Shown here piece after piece: positions 8,498 to 16,100 of a stretch of 64,000 bases of DNA (position 1 is the first letter of the stretch; every line of letters starts with the position of its first letter). The notes under the pieces were generated by a model. It was not told the origin of the DNA. It saw only the letters and a program-made list of their open reading frames with translations, and searched no databases. Origin of the DNA: Lachnospiraceae bacterium G41 (lineage in GTDB: Bacteria > Bacillota > Clostridia > Lachnospirales > Lachnospiraceae); assembly GCA_900100245.1 (NCBI GenBank), contig FNEU01000005.1, positions 1-64,000 on the forward strand. Reading direction: 5' to 3'. Both the position numbers and the translations under genes were made by a program.

Positions 8498-9579
8498 TGG
8501 ATTTTAATGAATTTAAAGAGGAAGTTAAAGAGAATATAAAAGATTTCCTTCCAGAAAGATATGAAAACGCAAGTGTATCAATAAGTGAGGTTATAAAGAA
8601 TAACGATACCAAACTTTACGGATTAACAGTCCGCATGGAAGATCAGACAATTGCTCCGACTTTGTACCTCGAAGACTATTTCAATGAATTAGAGTCCGGT
8701 AAGAGCATGGATTATGTTTTGGATCATATAGCAGAAGTTTACGATGAAGCAAGCGTTAACGGCATTGATATTGATACAAAAGATATGATCGATAAGATAA
8801 CCAATTATGAAGAGACAAAGGGAAAGATAGTACCAAGAGTCGTAAACCGCGAATCAAATGAAGAAAGATTAAAGCGTATGCCCCATACCGATATGGGAGA
8901 TTTGGCTGTTACATATCATGTTGATTTAGGAAACTCCGAAGACGGCCAGATGAGTGTAGCAGTATCAAATGAGATGTTGGATAAATACGGCGTATCAGTA
9001 GAAGAACTCCACGAAAAAGCATGCGAAAACATGAAGGAGATATCTCCTACTTCATTTGAAACAATGGTGGAAACACTGGCTAATCTTATGATTCCAGATT
9101 ATGAAAACATGACTCCTGAAGAAAAGGCGGATGCCAGATCCCAGTTTGATATGCCGGATCCCGGTATGTATGTTTTATCAAACGGTCCTAAATCATTCGG
9201 AGCCGCAGCGTTACTTGATACCGACACGATGGATAAAATCGAAGCCGAAGTCGGAGACTTTTATATTTTACCTTCATCCGTTCATGAAACACTTATTGTT
9301 CCCATAAGAGAGGGAATGGAATTAAAAGACCTTGAAGCAATGGTACAGGAAGTAAATGCCACACAGGTAGCTCCTAATGAAGTTCTTTCAGATCATGTAT
9401 ATAAATATGATTCAAAGAATAAAGAAATCTATAGAGCCGATAAGGAAGCAGAACACTTCAAAGAAAAGGAAGAAAAACGCCCTTCTTTAAAAGGCAGAAT
9501 AGAAGAAAAAAAGAAAGAAGTTAAAGAGAAGGATTCAAAGACCGATAAGGTTAAAACTAAAACGGAAGTGAGGGAGTAA
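8497..9579 (+). CDS. DUF5688 family protein
   Basis: A 360-aa cytosolic protein. The N-terminal 80 residues (FNEFKEEVKENIKDFLP, then LYGLTVRM and TLYLEDYFNELESG) match the DUF5688 family, which is abundant on Lachnospiraceae mobile elements. The last 60 residues are an extended Lys/Glu tail. It is translationally coupled to the 38-aa gene and sits 1 nt before the ArdC gene. Function is unknown; the constant pairing with anti-restriction and transfer genes suggests a role in the recipient after entry. Confidence 0.8.
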   Translation: MDFNEFKEEVKENIKDFLPERYENASVSISEVIKNNDTKLYGLTVRMEDQTIAPTLYLEDYFNELESGKSMDYVLDHIAEVYDEASVNGIDIDTKDMIDKITNYEETKGKIVPRVVNRESNEERLKRMPHTDMGDLAVTYHVDLGNSEDGQMSVAVSNEMLDKYGVSVEELHEKACENMKEISPTSFETMVETLANLMIPDYENMTPEEKADARSQFDMPDPGMYVLSNGPKSFGAAALLDTDTMDKIEAEVGDFYILPSSVHETLIVPIREGMELKDLEAMVQEVNATQVAPNEVLSDHVYKYDSKNKEIYRADKEAEHFKEKEEKRPSLKGRIEEKKKEVKEKDSKTDKVKTKTEVRE

Positions 9580-9580
9580 G

Positions 9581-10714
9581 ATGGCAGATACAAAAACAGA
9601 TGCTCCCGAGATGAGCATGAGAGAAAGAGTTAAGGAATTAACCGATAAACTCGAACAGGGTCTAAAAGAAGTGTTTGAAAGTGATAATTATAAGAACTAC
9701 TTAAATACCATGGCTAAATTTCATAATTATTCAGTCAATAATACACTTCTTATCAATCAGCAAAAGCCTGATGCCACATTGGTGGCAGGTTACGATTCCT
9801 GGGTTAAAAACTTCGATAGACACGTTAAAAAGGGTGAGAGGGGCATAAATATAATTGCCCCCGCTCCGTATAAAACAGAAAGGGAAGTCCCGATTATTAA
9901 TCCCGAAACCGGTCAGCCAATACTTAAAAGAGACGGAACACCTTTTACAGAGAAGAAGGAAGTAACAATTCCGTACTTCAGGGTTACAAAGGTATTTGAT
10001 ATCTCCCAGACCGAAGGTAAGGAATTACCGACTATAGGCGTTAATGAATTGCTAAAGGACGTAGACGGAGCAAAAGACTTTATCGAATCCCTTAAAAAGG
10101 TAAGCCCCATCCCTATCGAATTTGGTGAAACGAACGGGGACTCAAAAGGCTTTTATTCTCCTGTAGATAATAAGATCGTAATTAAGGATGGTATGAGTGA
10201 TGCACAGACCATTAAGACAATGGTTCATGAAATAAGCCATGCCAAATTACATAACCCTGAGAGAGCAGTAGAAAACGCAGGTAAGAGTAAGGGTACCATC
10301 GAAATGGAAGCTGAATCCATCGCATATATCGTCTGCCAGCATTTCGGTATAGATACATCGGATTATTCATTCGGATATATAGCAGGCTGGTCTGAAGGAA
10401 AAGAGACGGATGAACTTAAAAAGAGCATGAATACCATAAGAGAAACCTCATCCGAAATGATCTTCAGGGTAGAAGGCTCAATGCGACAGATTGACCGCGA
10501 CCGCCATAAAGATTTGTTCGTCGATAAAGATACGGAATTTCTTGATGTAACAATCGAAACACCTTTCGATACGCCAAAGCAGAAGGAAGAACTTAAAGAA
10601 AAAACAAAAACCTCCTTAAAAGATAAGATAAAGGAAAAAAAGGAAGAACTAAAAAAAAGAGACAAAACGACAGTCCCCAGGGAGAAAATAAAACCGGAAA
10701 AGGAGGTACGTTAA
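9581..10714 (+). CDS. ArdC-like anti-restriction protein with metallopeptidase motif
   Basis: A 377-aa protein. Residues 1-95 carry the ArdC N-terminal ssDNA-binding pattern, with the helix around KNYLNTMAKFHNYSVNNTLL, then PDATLVAGYDSW and KGERGI. Residues about 180-260 form a zinc metallopeptidase-like domain with HEISH (HExxH) near 215-219 and a downstream ESIAYIVCQHFG helix. ArdC proteins bind the incoming single strand and protect it from host restriction. The C-terminal 70 residues are Lys/Glu-rich. The ATG follows GAGGGAG. It lies directly downstream of DUF5688 and 0 nt from the next gene, so it is part of the transfer operon. Confidence 0.85.
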   Translation: MADTKTDAPEMSMRERVKELTDKLEQGLKEVFESDNYKNYLNTMAKFHNYSVNNTLLINQQKPDATLVAGYDSWVKNFDRHVKKGERGINIIAPAPYKTEREVPIINPETGQPILKRDGTPFTEKKEVTIPYFRVTKVFDISQTEGKELPTIGVNELLKDVDGAKDFIESLKKVSPIPIEFGETNGDSKGFYSPVDNKIVIKDGMSDAQTIKTMVHEISHAKLHNPERAVENAGKSKGTIEMEAESIAYIVCQHFGIDTSDYSFGYIAGWSEGKETDELKKSMNTIRETSSEMIFRVEGSMRQIDRDRHKDLFVDKDTEFLDVTIETPFDTPKQKEELKEKTKTSLKDKIKEKKEELKKRDKTTVPREKIKPEKEVR

Positions 10715-10912
10715 ATGATATCGAACATGTTCACTGATACCGAAGAGCGTATTATGGATCTTTATAAAAGACGGACGAGACTGGAGGTGATAAGTCATAT
10801 AGAAACAGCCCTAATACTTGTAAATGATCCTGATATGATAGACGAATGCCAGAACCTTTTAATCAAATTAAAGGACATGAAAGATGAAGACTACCTGAAT
10901 CTGGACCTATAA
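10715..10912 (+). CDS. TTRAP-like (transposon-transfer assisting) small protein
   Basis: A 65-aa helical protein starting with MFTDTEERIMDLYKRRTRLE after a four-residue extension. It closes with the pattern LIKLKDMKDEDYLNLDL, which matches the TTRAP family that is common on clostridial conjugative elements. AAAGGAGG lies 8 nt upstream inside the ardC-like gene, and its ATG follows that stop with no gap. The family name comes from linkage to transfer; no biochemical role is established that I know of. Confidence 0.65.
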   Translation: MISNMFTDTEERIMDLYKRRTRLEVISHIETALILVNDPDMIDECQNLLIKLKDMKDEDYLNLDL

Positions 10913-10940
10913 AACATCACGGAAAACCCTTTGGTCAAGG

Positions 10941-10964
10941 AAGGGGGGAACAAAATCCCCCCTT
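10941..10964 (+). promoter_or_regulatory. GC-rich hairpin in front of the 10975 gene
   Basis: Perfect 8-bp stem AAGGGGGG / CCCCCCTT with an 8-nt loop, in the 62-nt gap between two genes. No T-run follows, so it is not a classic terminator. The right arm ends 2 nt before the AGGAG ribosome site of the next gene, so it may modulate translation or stabilise the message. Confidence 0.5.
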
Positions 10965-10974
10965 AAGGAGATAA

Positions 10975-11181
10975 ATGGAAAAATTAAATGAAGGCGATAT
11001 CGTCTATACCATAGAAGAAAACAGAATAAACACAAAGAAAGTAAAGGAAGTCTCGTATTTTAAGGGCTTCATGCTTGAAGACGAAACACACTACCACCAG
11101 TCATTCGAACTCGGCGTCAGAGTCTTTAAAACAAAAAAGGAAGCAAAACAAATCCTAAAATACAAACAAAAGAAGGGCTAG
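10975..11181 (+). CDS. Small conserved element protein
   Basis: A 68-aa basic protein that I cannot name. It begins LNEGDIVYTIEENRIN, which resembles a small SH3/KOW-like beta-barrel start, and ends in a Lys-rich tail (ILKYKQKKG). TAAGGAG precedes the ATG. A truncated relative of its last 25 codons, followed by the same kind of terminator, is found at 19059-19136, so this gene family seems to mark the end of the backbone operon and the start of cargo. Confidence 0.6.
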   Translation: MEKLNEGDIVYTIEENRINTKKVKEVSYFKGFMLEDETHYHQSFELGVRVFKTKKEAKQILKYKQKKG

Positions 11182-11193
11182 AGCCCTTTTTTT
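11173..11193 (+). terminator. Terminator at the end of the conjugation operon
   Basis: AAGGGC / GCCCTT stem with a TAGA loop and a run of seven Ts. The stop codon of the preceding gene lies inside the hairpin. A near-identical hairpin occurs at 19128-19148. Confidence 0.75.
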
Positions 11194-11246
11194 ATTGCAA
11201 ACCAAAATCAAACCAACAAAACCATAACAAAAAGCAAAACAGAAAC

Positions 11247-11273
11247 CACGAGGTCTTATTCGGAGGGTGGGAT
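11247..11273 (+). repeat. Cassette-end repeat, copy 1
   Basis: Twenty-seven bases (CACGAGGTCTTATTCGGAGG and 7 more) identical to 19167-19193, and partly matched at 12459, 14506 and 41831. The stretch from 11195 to 11246 in front of it is almost free of G and T. Each clear copy follows an A-rich run, and several lie just downstream of a terminator. Confidence 0.75.
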
Positions 11274-11360
11274 TGGGGATGCATCGCTTTTCAATCATGA
11301 ACAAAATAAGACCACCCGTAATCGGGCGGTCTTTAATGGATTAATCGAGAAAACATATGA

Positions 11361-12296
11361 TTACTTAGTGAAGTATTCAGGATGCTCTTGTTTTGCTTTC
11401 TCTAAAGCGGCAATGCGATACTCCTGGCCAACATGCTCGTCGTATGCCCATTCATAACTATCTTCCTTGTAAGGGGAGATATTCAGGCGCCAGCCTCCGG
11501 ATTCATCATCGCAACAAGAGTAAGTTCCATCATTCGTATCTCTGTCAATTATATTCCAAATATGATAGACAAACAGTTTTTGATCTATCTGAACGAATTT
11601 TATACTTCCGGCTCTTGCATCTTCACCGAATCCGCAATCTTCGGAATTGAAATAGTATTTGACGGTTTCCTCCTTGGAATCAAAAGTAATTTTTTCTTCA
11701 ATATGTTTGCAGTCTTCTCTTGCTTCGCAAAAATTGCCGGCAAATATAATATCATCCCAATAGGAAACTGCTATACCTTCTACACAATCATCGCCTGTGA
11801 CAAAAAAGACTTTGCAGTCTTTTGCGTCCTGTTCAGTATCAGAAGTGTTTCTAAGCTGAAAATAAAGACATTTTTCACCATTTCTTTCGAAATATATATC
11901 TTCATCCATAAGTTCATTCGGTTTAATTGTGTAGAACTGACCAAAAAATTCCAACTCGCCGTCAAGTTCTTTTGTTGCTATATCAATAAATTGGCCATAA
12001 GTAATACCATCGTCTAAATTAATAACTTGATTTCCAACCTGAAGAATTCTGTCTGTGATGTTAGAATTTTTGATTTCATCTTTAATTTCTACCATATCAG
12101 ATTTCGAAGAAAGTGAATTGTCTGCTTCTTCTTCGGTGGGCTCTTCTTTAACAGTTTCTTTAGGCATGTCATTATCTTCTAAAGATGACACTGCTTCTTC
12201 GGGAATTGCAGTATCATTTTTTAAGTTAAAGCAACCTGTCAATGATATAGCAAGCATGAATACAATGGATAATGACAACAAATTTTTAATTTTCAT
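11361..12296 (-). CDS. Predicted lipoprotein with phase-variable-looking promoter
   Basis: A 311-aa secreted lipoprotein. The N-terminus has a positive start, a hydrophobic core and the lipobox LTGC at about residues 19-22, so Cys22 should be lipidated. A Glu/Ser/Asp-rich linker (about 30-75) leads to an acidic globular region that I do not recognise, with several paired cysteines. A GGAGGATTGAT site lies directly before the ATG on the minus strand. It is the only large minus-strand gene of the left half and is preceded by its own promoter whose spacer is a (TA)9 tract. The C-terminal 40 residues are charged (EHPEYF). Likely surface-exposed, adhesion or immunity roles possible, none proven. 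Confidence 0.75.
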   Translation of the reverse strand: MKIKNLLSLSIVFMLAISLTGCFNLKNDTAIPEEAVSSLEDNDMPKETVKEEPTEEEADNSLSSKSDMVEIKDEIKNSNITDRILQVGNQVINLDDGITYGQFIDIATKELDGELEFFGQFYTIKPNELMDEDIYFERNGEKCLYFQLRNTSDTEQDAKDCKVFFVTGDDCVEGIAVSYWDDIIFAGNFCEAREDCKHIEEKITFDSKEETVKYYFNSEDCGFGEDARAGSIKFVQIDQKLFVYHIWNIIDRDTNDGTYSCCDDESGGWRLNISPYKEDSYEWAYDEHVGQEYRIAALEKAKQEHPEYFTK

Positions 12297-12344
12297 ATCA
12301 ATCCTCCAGGAAAAAGTGTTTTTAATACTGTCTGAATACTTCCA

Positions 12345-12373
12345 AATATATATATATATATATAAATTGTCAA
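12345..12373 (-). promoter_or_regulatory. Promoter of the lipoprotein gene with (TA)9 in the spacer
   Basis: Read on the minus strand, TTGACA (12368-12373) and TATATT (12345-12350) are separated by exactly 17 nt. The spacer lies almost wholly inside a (TA)9 tract at 12347-12364. Gain or loss of TA units would shift the spacer by 2 nt steps and switch promoter strength. Confidence 0.6.
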
Positions 12374-12458
12374 CTTTTTGCCTAAAGGGGACTCAATTCT
12401 TTTTAAGCGCAAACAGAACTTAATAACAAGTCATAACTAAAGAAGCAAAAAAAGAAAA

Positions 12459-12484
12459 CACGACGCTATTTTCGGAGTGTGGGA
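12459..12484 (+). repeat. Cassette-end repeat, degenerate copy
   Basis: CACGACGCTATTTTCGGAGT followed by GTGGGAT matches the 27-nt repeat at 11247 in most positions, and is again preceded by an A-rich run. Confidence 0.6.
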
Positions 12485-12523
12485 TTGTATATGCCCAGCT
12501 TCAAAACACGAATTTTCAAACAA

Positions 12524-12590
12524 ACGTTCCATCCAGGAGGTGTTCTTATGGGACAGCACAAGTGTTATAATTTGATAATAAAGTGATAAT
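12524..12590 (+). promoter_or_regulatory. Shared promoter/leader block, copy 1
   Basis: AGGAGG at 12535-12540, ATG at 12548, the arms of a short inverted repeat, and TATAAT at 12566-12571 are arranged exactly as in copies at 39669 and 42826; the ATG-to-TATAAT distance is 18 nt in all three. The ATG opens a 12-codon frame (12548-12586). The block can be read as a promoter or as a tiny translated leader. Confidence 0.6.
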
Positions 12591-12623
12591 AAAGAACAGA
12601 TCTGAAGTAAAAAGGGCGACGTT

Positions 12624-13262
12624 ATGGATGATAGCAAAACAGTTGAAGAAATTATAAGGGATTTACCAAAAGCTGAGAAAGAATTACATGAGCAACTTGC
12701 AAAATATCCAAAGAAAATAAGGAAAACTATACGAATTTATGAGTTTACTATTATCGCCGAAGATGCTTGGGGTAATGTATTTTTGTTTTCCACAATAGAA
12801 GAGGATGCAGACGGAAATATCAGTTTAAAAGTCATTTACGAAAATAAAATATATGCTTTGGATATTGTTAATCAAGAAGAGTTTATTCAGAAACTTAGAG
12901 CGTTATATTCGATAAATGGGAAGAGTTATGAGTTTATAACGGAAGATGGTTATAACTGGTGTTTAAGAATAGCATATGATAACAAAGTCATAGTTTCATG
13001 TGGCATAAATGCCGCCCCTTCAAAGTTATATAAATTCTTTAAATCTTTTGGGATAGAAATAGATATTTTTGATATGAATATCGGAAATCAAAAAATTGTA
13101 AATATGAAAGAAGGCGATGATATCTATATTATGGGAAATATAAAAATGCTTAATCGTCATAGGCAAGAAAATGCTGCATGGATTGAGAATGAGAATAAAT
13201 ACAAAGCCCATGTTTATAATTCTGATGAATGTGGAAGAATTAAGATAGGCAGCAAGGGATAA
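12624..13262 (+). CDS. Hypothetical protein with KTVEEII N-terminus
   Basis: A 212-aa soluble protein of unknown family. A helical start (residues 1-35) is followed by alternating strands (IYEFTIIAEDAWGNVFLF and later segments). The first twelve codons (MDDSKTVEEII) resemble those of the unrelated DUF2971 gene at 39746 (MDETRKTVEEII), and both genes follow the same promoter/leader block. This suggests that the two genes share a 5' cassette joined to different bodies. The ribosome site (AAAAAGGG at 12608-12615) is spaced about 8 nt from the ATG. Confidence 0.6.
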   Translation: MDDSKTVEEIIRDLPKAEKELHEQLAKYPKKIRKTIRIYEFTIIAEDAWGNVFLFSTIEEDADGNISLKVIYENKIYALDIVNQEEFIQKLRALYSINGKSYEFITEDGYNWCLRIAYDNKVIVSCGINAAPSKLYKFFKSFGIEIDIFDMNIGNQKIVNMKEGDDIYIMGNIKMLNRHRQENAAWIENENKYKAHVYNSDECGRIKIGSKG

Positions 13263-13278
13263 AAATACTGAGGATGCT

Positions 13279-13494
13279 ATGTTAGAGTACAAACTAAAAG
13301 AAAAAACTGAAGAAAAAATCACATTTTATTTTTATCCTGAGGGCAGCAAAAGACCAGGTGAGGTTGTCTTTTATTCTGATGGAAAGATTGAAATTACCAT
13401 GGATTCGCCTGACGATGTAAAACGATATTATGCGGGACATGCTGTTACAGGAATAAACAAAGAAAAAACATCCGGGTATATAATATGGATGTAA
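13279..13494 (+). CDS. Small hypothetical protein
   Basis: A 71-aa beta-rich protein that I do not recognise. It lies 16 nt after the 12624 gene with a GAGG ribosome site, so the two are probably co-transcribed. No signal peptide, membrane segment or metal motif is visible. Confidence 0.55.
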   Translation: MLEYKLKEKTEEKITFYFYPEGSKRPGEVVFYSDGKIEITMDSPDDVKRYYAGHAVTGINKEKTSGYIIWM

Positions 13495-13539
13495 TGATAT
13501 TGATAGTCTAAAAGATATTGTTATTCTAAGGGAGGTTAT

Positions 13540-14187
13540 ATGGAAAAACAAATTGGATGTCCTAGATGTGGGAGTAAAAATGTAGCAAGATATCTTTATG
13601 GGTATCCTGCGTATAGTGAAGATTTGAAAAAGAAGGTAGATTCCGGCAAAATTGTTTTTGGCGGATGCTGTTTATCGAGCGTTGATGTAAACGGAAAACA
13701 AGTTTTTTATATGCCGGAATATTCCTGCAATGAATGTAAGAAGAATTTTGGAACTCCACCCATTTTTTACAATAAAAAAGAAGATAGGTGGGAAGATTAC
13801 AGAGATATTGTTACCGGTATAAGATTCAACATCGGGGGATACTTTGGAGGATTTACAGAGATTACAATTAAGAAAAACAAGCAGGGCGCAACAGTTCATG
13901 TGAATCAACCATTAGATTTGCCGATTAATCCGGATGAATTTAAGGGCTTGGAAGACAAGCAAATAACAGCTGAAAAATGGAATAAAATAGTTTGTAAATT
14001 ATATGACAAGTTTTATATACATGAATGGAATAAGAATTATGCGGATATAGGGGTTCTTGACGGAACACAATGGGAGGTGCAAATAACTTTAAAAGGATCA
14101 AGAAAGCGAACCTATGGTGGAAGTAATGCATATCCACCCAATTGGTCGGCCTTCGAAAGGATATTTAAAGAATTTGCAAAATTTTAG
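13540..14187 (+). CDS. Zinc-ribbon hypothetical protein
   Basis: A 215-aa protein starting with CPRCGSKNVARYLYG, a CxxC knuckle, and a second knuckle CNECKK at about residues 66-71, so the first 75 residues likely form one zinc ribbon with an insert. The remainder, starting at the GGYFGGFTEITIKK strand pair, looks beta-rich and ends in an aromatic helix (WSAFERIFKEFAKF). Homologous-looking zinc-ribbon proteins are common next to unknown cargo genes in clostridia; the function is not known. AAGGGAGG lies 6-7 nt upstream of the ATG. Confidence 0.65.
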   Translation: MEKQIGCPRCGSKNVARYLYGYPAYSEDLKKKVDSGKIVFGGCCLSSVDVNGKQVFYMPEYSCNECKKNFGTPPIFYNKKEDRWEDYRDIVTGIRFNIGGYFGGFTEITIKKNKQGATVHVNQPLDLPINPDEFKGLEDKQITAEKWNKIVCKLYDKFYIHEWNKNYADIGVLDGTQWEVQITLKGSRKRTYGGSNAYPPNWSAFERIFKEFAKF

Positions 14188-14226
14188 TAAGCCATAAAGA
14201 ATGTTTGGATTTCTTTAAAAAGAATT

Positions 14227-14442
14227 TTATTCCTGTGAAATATAAGTAATTTGTCGATTCTGAGTTATAAATTCAATTCCAGTACACGTAAATCCATTCT
14301 CCTTTGCCAGTTCGGGAACTGCTTCACGCACTCTTTGGATAAGATCATCGTATGATTCGGATTCCAATATAAGGCCAATTCCCTTACCGGCTGCAATCCA
14401 TACTTTTGCTTCATCATCCCAAAAAACATTAATAGGAATCAA
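14227..14442 (-). CDS. DUF1902 (HicB-like) protein
   Basis: A 71-aa protein with the pattern INVFWDDEAKVWIA, then LILESESYDDLIQRVREA and PELAKENG, matching the DUF1902 family, which shares the HicB antitoxin fold. Translation probably begins at the TTG at 14442 because GGAGGTG lies 6 nt upstream on the minus strand. HicB relatives are antitoxins to HicA, but no HicA-like partner is encoded next to it, so it is an orphan antitoxin or a stand-alone protein. It converges on the 13540 gene. Confidence 0.75.
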   Translation of the reverse strand: MIPINVFWDDEAKVWIAAGKGIGLILESESYDDLIQRVREAVPELAKENGFTCTGIEFITQNRQITYISQE

Positions 14443-14505
14443 TAATTACACCTCCGTTATTATTTTTTTTCACACATAATAATCATAACATAAGGTGCAA
14501 AAAAA

Positions 14506-14541
14506 CACGAGGTTTTACTAATAGGGTTGGTTAGCGGGATG
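14506..14541 (+). repeat. Cassette-end repeat, degenerate copy
   Basis: CACGAGGTTTTACTAATAGG then GTTGGTTAGCGGGAT is a looser match to the 27-nt repeat, again after a run of As (14499-14505). It lies between the DUF1902 gene and the first structured RNA. Confidence 0.5.
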
Positions 14542-14595
14542 GCATCCTCAAACCCTTCCCAAACAATATAAAAAGATATAATAATATTCACTAAT

Positions 14596-14625
14596 TTGAC
14601 ACCACACTAAATCATATGATACCTT
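14596..14625 (+). promoter_or_regulatory. Promoter of structured RNA copy 1
   Basis: TTGACA at 14596-14601 with TACCTT at 14620-14625 (18-nt spacer). The same geometry is seen for RNA copy 2 (TTGACT / TAGTAT). Confidence 0.5.
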
Positions 14626-14631
14626 TTAGAT

Positions 14632-14733
14632 ATAAAAGTCAGCTTTTATCTGATAATCAGGCTGACGATCTGAATAATTAATGCGGCAACATTAATTAAT
14701 GGTAAAACCGGCACAGAAATGTGCCGGTTTTTT
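14632..14733 (+). ncRNA. Candidate small structured RNA, copy 1
   Basis: About 100 nt running from just after a promoter to a strong terminator, with no reading frame. It has a hairpin in the 5' part (CTGAT / ATCAG), a second hairpin ATTAATG / CATTAAT at 14677-14696, and a terminator hairpin AACCGGCACA / TGTGCCGGTT at 14706-14729 followed by Ts. Copy 2 at 15864 keeps the second hairpin exactly and shows a paired C-G to T-A change in the terminator stem. It lies upstream of an RHH regulator gene. A regulatory RNA is likely; its target is unknown. Confidence 0.6.
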
Positions 14734-14823
14734 AATTTCATTATAGTACAATGAAGTCAATCGCGTTATTTGTATGCCCCAAATGACTGCAAATAGGGAC
14801 TTTTTGGAAATACAAAAAAATAT

Positions 14824-14875
14824 TTGACAACAAATTTTGTTGCAATTATAATAATTATCAAAAGGTGGTACCACC
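14824..14875 (+). promoter_or_regulatory. Promoter and operators of the first RHH gene
   Basis: TTGACA (14824-14829) and TATAAT (14847-14852) are perfect with a 17-nt spacer. The spacer region contains the palindrome CAACAAATTTTGTTG, and just past the start point is the perfect palindrome GGTGGTACCACC (14864-14875). Both are candidate sites for autoregulation by the RHH protein encoded next. Confidence 0.7.
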
Positions 14876-14894
14876 CTTGATTTCGGAGAATGAT

Positions 14895-15323
14895 ATGGCA
14901 AGATTGAATCTTACATTAAGCGATGAATTTTATAGCGTTATTGATGCTGATGCGAAGGAAAAAGGCGTTTCAGTCAATAATTTGGTTTATAACGTTTTGG
15001 TCCATCATTTCATAGATACTGATTTTGATATTCTGGAAGAATTTGAAAAGATAAAGAAAGAGGCTTCAGAACGGGAAGGTAATTATTCTCTAAACGATTT
15101 AAAGTCTTTTCAGGATTTGGATGATAAGTTAAAAGAATCAAATTATCCGGAATCACTTCCCCAAGTCAAATCAAGAATAAGTTTGATGTTTAAGAATTCT
15201 GTGGAATATACGATTCACACTGAAAACGGTGATTATACGATTCATCAGGATGAGAATGATAAAGAGAAAACATATGATAGAGCGGTTTCATATTACAATC
15301 TCTTTACGGGTAAGAAGAAGTAA
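14895..15323 (+). CDS. Ribbon-helix-helix regulator, paralog A
   Basis: A 142-aa protein. The first 50 residues (ARLNLTLSDEFYSVIDADAK then VSVNNLVYNVLVHHF) form a ribbon-helix-helix DNA-binding domain. The rest, centred on LNDLKSFQDLDDKLKESNYP, is shared with the protein at 16180 and probably holds the partner-binding part. The start at 14895 is used because GGAG lies 6 nt upstream; an ATG-like start at 14865 would fall in the operator palindrome. It heads a cassette with a zinc-ribbon protein and a tiny membrane protein. This is the layout of an antitoxin or autorepressor gene, though the toxin is not obvious. Confidence 0.7.
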   Translation: MARLNLTLSDEFYSVIDADAKEKGVSVNNLVYNVLVHHFIDTDFDILEEFEKIKKEASEREGNYSLNDLKSFQDLDDKLKESNYPESLPQVKSRISLMFKNSVEYTIHTENGDYTIHQDENDKEKTYDRAVSYYNLFTGKKK

Positions 15324-15335
15324 AGGAAGTTAATT

Positions 15336-15629
15336 ATGGATGGTATTTTAGGAAAAACCATTATAGTCAAATCGATTCATTGCCCCTATTGTGGCAAAGT
15401 ACTTAATAATGATAATGCTTGGTTTGATAGGATAATCAGGTATTCGGATTATTACGATTATGATAAATTGATAATTCAAAGATTTGTCTGTGAAGATTGT
15501 GATAAGAAGATGGATTCAAGCTACAGACGAGCTTATACGTATTACCATAAGTTTGCGTTGCAAAAAGGATATTTGGATCCGGCTTCTGCTAATGAGATAA
15601 ATGACATTGAGGATTATTTAGGTGCTTAA
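15336..15629 (+). CDS. Small zinc-ribbon protein
   Basis: A 97-aa protein with two CxxC knuckles, CPYCGK near residue 16 and CEDCDKK near residue 52, enclosing an aspartate/tyrosine-rich loop (RYSDYYDYDK). This should be a single zinc ribbon. It follows RHH paralog A by 12 nt with an AAAGGAAG site, so it belongs to the same operon. Function unknown; a role as the effector regulated by the RHH protein is possible. Confidence 0.6.
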   Translation: MDGILGKTIIVKSIHCPYCGKVLNNDNAWFDRIIRYSDYYDYDKLIIQRFVCEDCDKKMDSSYRRAYTYYHKFALQKGYLDPASANEINDIEDYLGA

Positions 15630-15677
15630 TTAATGGTTGTTTATTGTACAAATTATTATATGTTAGGAGGGTTGAAT

Positions 15678-15815
15678 ATGAACTTAAAGATAATTTTAGG
15701 TACAATTACAATTTCGTTATATTTAATCAGCATCGGATTAAATATTGCTTTTATTATTCTTAGAAGAAAAGAAAGAGTAAAATCATTTAACGAAGAAGAC
15801 AACTTTGAAAGATAA
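15678..15815 (+). CDS. Single-span membrane micro-protein (45 aa)
   Basis: Forty-five residues with one hydrophobic helix (about 4-28, ILGTITISLYLISIGLNIAF) and a charged C-terminal tail. The start at 15678 is supported by AGGAGGG 7-8 nt upstream; a start at 15633 has no site. Small hydrophobic proteins of this form include type I toxins and membrane-associated regulators; the nearby structured RNA at 15864, which begins 48 nt after its stop on the same strand, makes the arrangement worth testing. Confidence 0.55.
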   Translation: MNLKIILGTITISLYLISIGLNIAFIILRRKERVKSFNEEDNFER

Positions 15816-15827
15816 ACTATTTCTAAT

Positions 15828-15857
15828 TTGACTTCTCATAAAATCATGTGCTAGTAT
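15828..15857 (+). promoter_or_regulatory. Promoter of structured RNA copy 2
   Basis: TTGACT (15828-15833), 18-nt spacer, TAGTAT (15852-15857). Confidence 0.5.
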
Positions 15858-15863
15858 CTATAT

Positions 15864-15958
15864 AAGTTAGGTTTTATCTTGTGAGCAAGATGACTATCTG
15901 CAAGATTAATGCTGCTACATTAATCGTAAAACCGGTACAGAAAATGTACCGGTTTTTT
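15864..15958 (+). ncRNA. Candidate small structured RNA, copy 2
   Basis: Relative of the RNA at 14632. It has a first hairpin ATCTTG / CAAGAT with a TGAG loop, the conserved hairpin ATTAATG / CATTAAT with a changed 6-nt loop, and a terminator ACCGGTACA / TGTACCGGT (15931-15953) followed by Ts. The terminator stem differs from copy 1 by one compensated base pair, which supports the RNA structure. It precedes RHH paralog B. Confidence 0.6.
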
Positions 15959-16100
15959 GTTTTGATTGGTTCGTAGAACAATGAAGCAATAAACTTAACA
16001 AATCAATTCAACGTACCTAAAATAGGGCGTTTCGAACTACAAATTTTACAATAAAAGACGAATGACAACAAAAAAAATTGAAAAATGTTGTAAAAATAAT

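Noticed and set aside
11433-12017. Plus-strand open frame of 194 codons
   Set aside because: It is antisense to the lipoprotein gene, which has a signal peptide, lipobox, ribosome site and promoter; the plus-strand frame has none.
12548-12586. Twelve-codon gene in the promoter/leader block
   Set aside because: The -10-like box inside it is conserved in all three copies while the peptide is not (six codons in copy 3), so DNA function is the better explanation. Not listed as a gene.
14227-14442. HicAB toxin-antitoxin pair
   Set aside because: Only the HicB-like DUF1902 part is present; no HicA-like frame lies on either side.
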